5,822 nt of DNA from Nodosilinea sp. BSH.14 (GTDB taxonomy: Bacteria; Cyanobacteriota; Cyanobacteriia; Phormidesmidales; Phormidesmidaceae): positions 1-5,822 of the forward strand of contig JALQST010000221.1 in NCBI GenBank assembly GCA_023264315.1, in the 5' to 3' direction. A program made the translations under genes and the position numbers. Positions 5,723-5,822 of the stretch are shown piece after piece. The first letter of the stretch is position 1, and every line of letters begins with the position of its first letter. The notes beneath the pieces were generated by a model. It had not been told where the DNA came from. It made no database searches and saw only the letters and a list, made by a program, of their open reading frames with translations.

Positions 5723-5822
5723 ATGAAAGCAAGATGTGTGTACTTAGAGCCTATCCGGAAAATAGCAGAAGCTTTCGCCCCACAATTAAACAAGCGGCTA
5801 GTTGGACACACCCCAAATACGA
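5723..5822 (+). CDS. Possible start of an unidentified gene (3' end outside window)
   Basis: From ATG 5723 the frame stays open for 33 codons to the window edge (MKARCVYLEPIRKIAEAF, then APQLNKRLVGHTPNT). AAGGA (5710-5714) lies eight bases upstream as a plausible ribosome binding site, though it is also part of the right arm of the 5605-5717 inverted repeat. I do not recognise the product. By my count 14 of 33 third positions are G or C, visibly lower than in the neighbouring genes, and it uses AGA, ATA and TTA. That suggests foreign or non-coding DNA. The alternative is that an insertion sequence begins near 5747 (TTA then GAGCCTATCCGG) and the open frame is chance. Confidence 0.3.
   Translation, partial: MKARCVYLEPIRKIAEAFAPQLNKRLVGHTPNT

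Noticed and set aside
5590..5811. Minus-strand open frame of 73 codons containing PPFQGGLGGI
   Set aside because: It spans the dispersed C-run/G-run repeat. PPFQGGLGGI-like peptides are a known by-product of translating such repeats, and the frame has no domain and no ribosome binding site that I can see.
1..5822. Novel defence, CRISPR or secretion system
   Set aside because: No spaced direct repeats, nucleases, toxin-antitoxin-like pairs, phage genes or transposases are visible; the window is mostly housekeeping genes.

Overview
The window reads as ordinary chromosomal DNA from a GC-rich cyanobacterium. The grounds are the style of the PheT and ArgH proteins, two small membrane proteins of a kind I associate with cyanobacterial genomes, a HIP1 octamer (GCGATCGC, 2186-2193), a heptanucleotide tandem repeat, and a C-run/G-run dispersed repeat at 5628-5665 of the type common in filamentous and Leptolyngbya-like cyanobacteria. 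I cannot name a species.

Layout. 1-971 (+) is the C-terminal part of pheT, cut by the window edge. Converging on it is a small gene for a membrane-anchored four-cysteine protein (998-1312, -). A 13-bp hairpin (990-1021) sits over that gene's last codons and may end transcription from one or both sides. A 174-bp spacer (1313-1486) follows; it holds a weak G6/C6 inverted repeat and presumably the small gene's promoter, though I see no convincing one. Next is a LysR-type regulator (1487-2398, -). It is divergent, across 108 bp, from a small single-span membrane protein gene (2507-2821, +). Then come argH (2897-4294, +; TTG start with a strong ribosome binding site) and, with no intergenic base, a family 2 glycosyltransferase fused to TPR repeats (4295-5545, +). 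The last 277 bp hold nested inverted repeats (about 5594-5717) and then either the start of an unidentified gene (ATG 5723) or the end of an insertion sequence (possible edge near 5747).

How the genes relate. pheT (phenylalanyl-tRNA charging) and argH (last step of arginine synthesis) are housekeeping genes. argH and the glycosyltransferase are probably co-transcribed and translationally coupled, but no biochemical link is evident. The LysR regulator may control itself and/or the divergent small membrane protein gene. I find no defence system, CRISPR array, tRNA/rRNA or intact mobile element. The points most worth a second look are the two uncharacterised small membrane proteins, the hairpin inside a coding end, the argH-glycosyltransferase coupling, and the repeat-rich 3' end.
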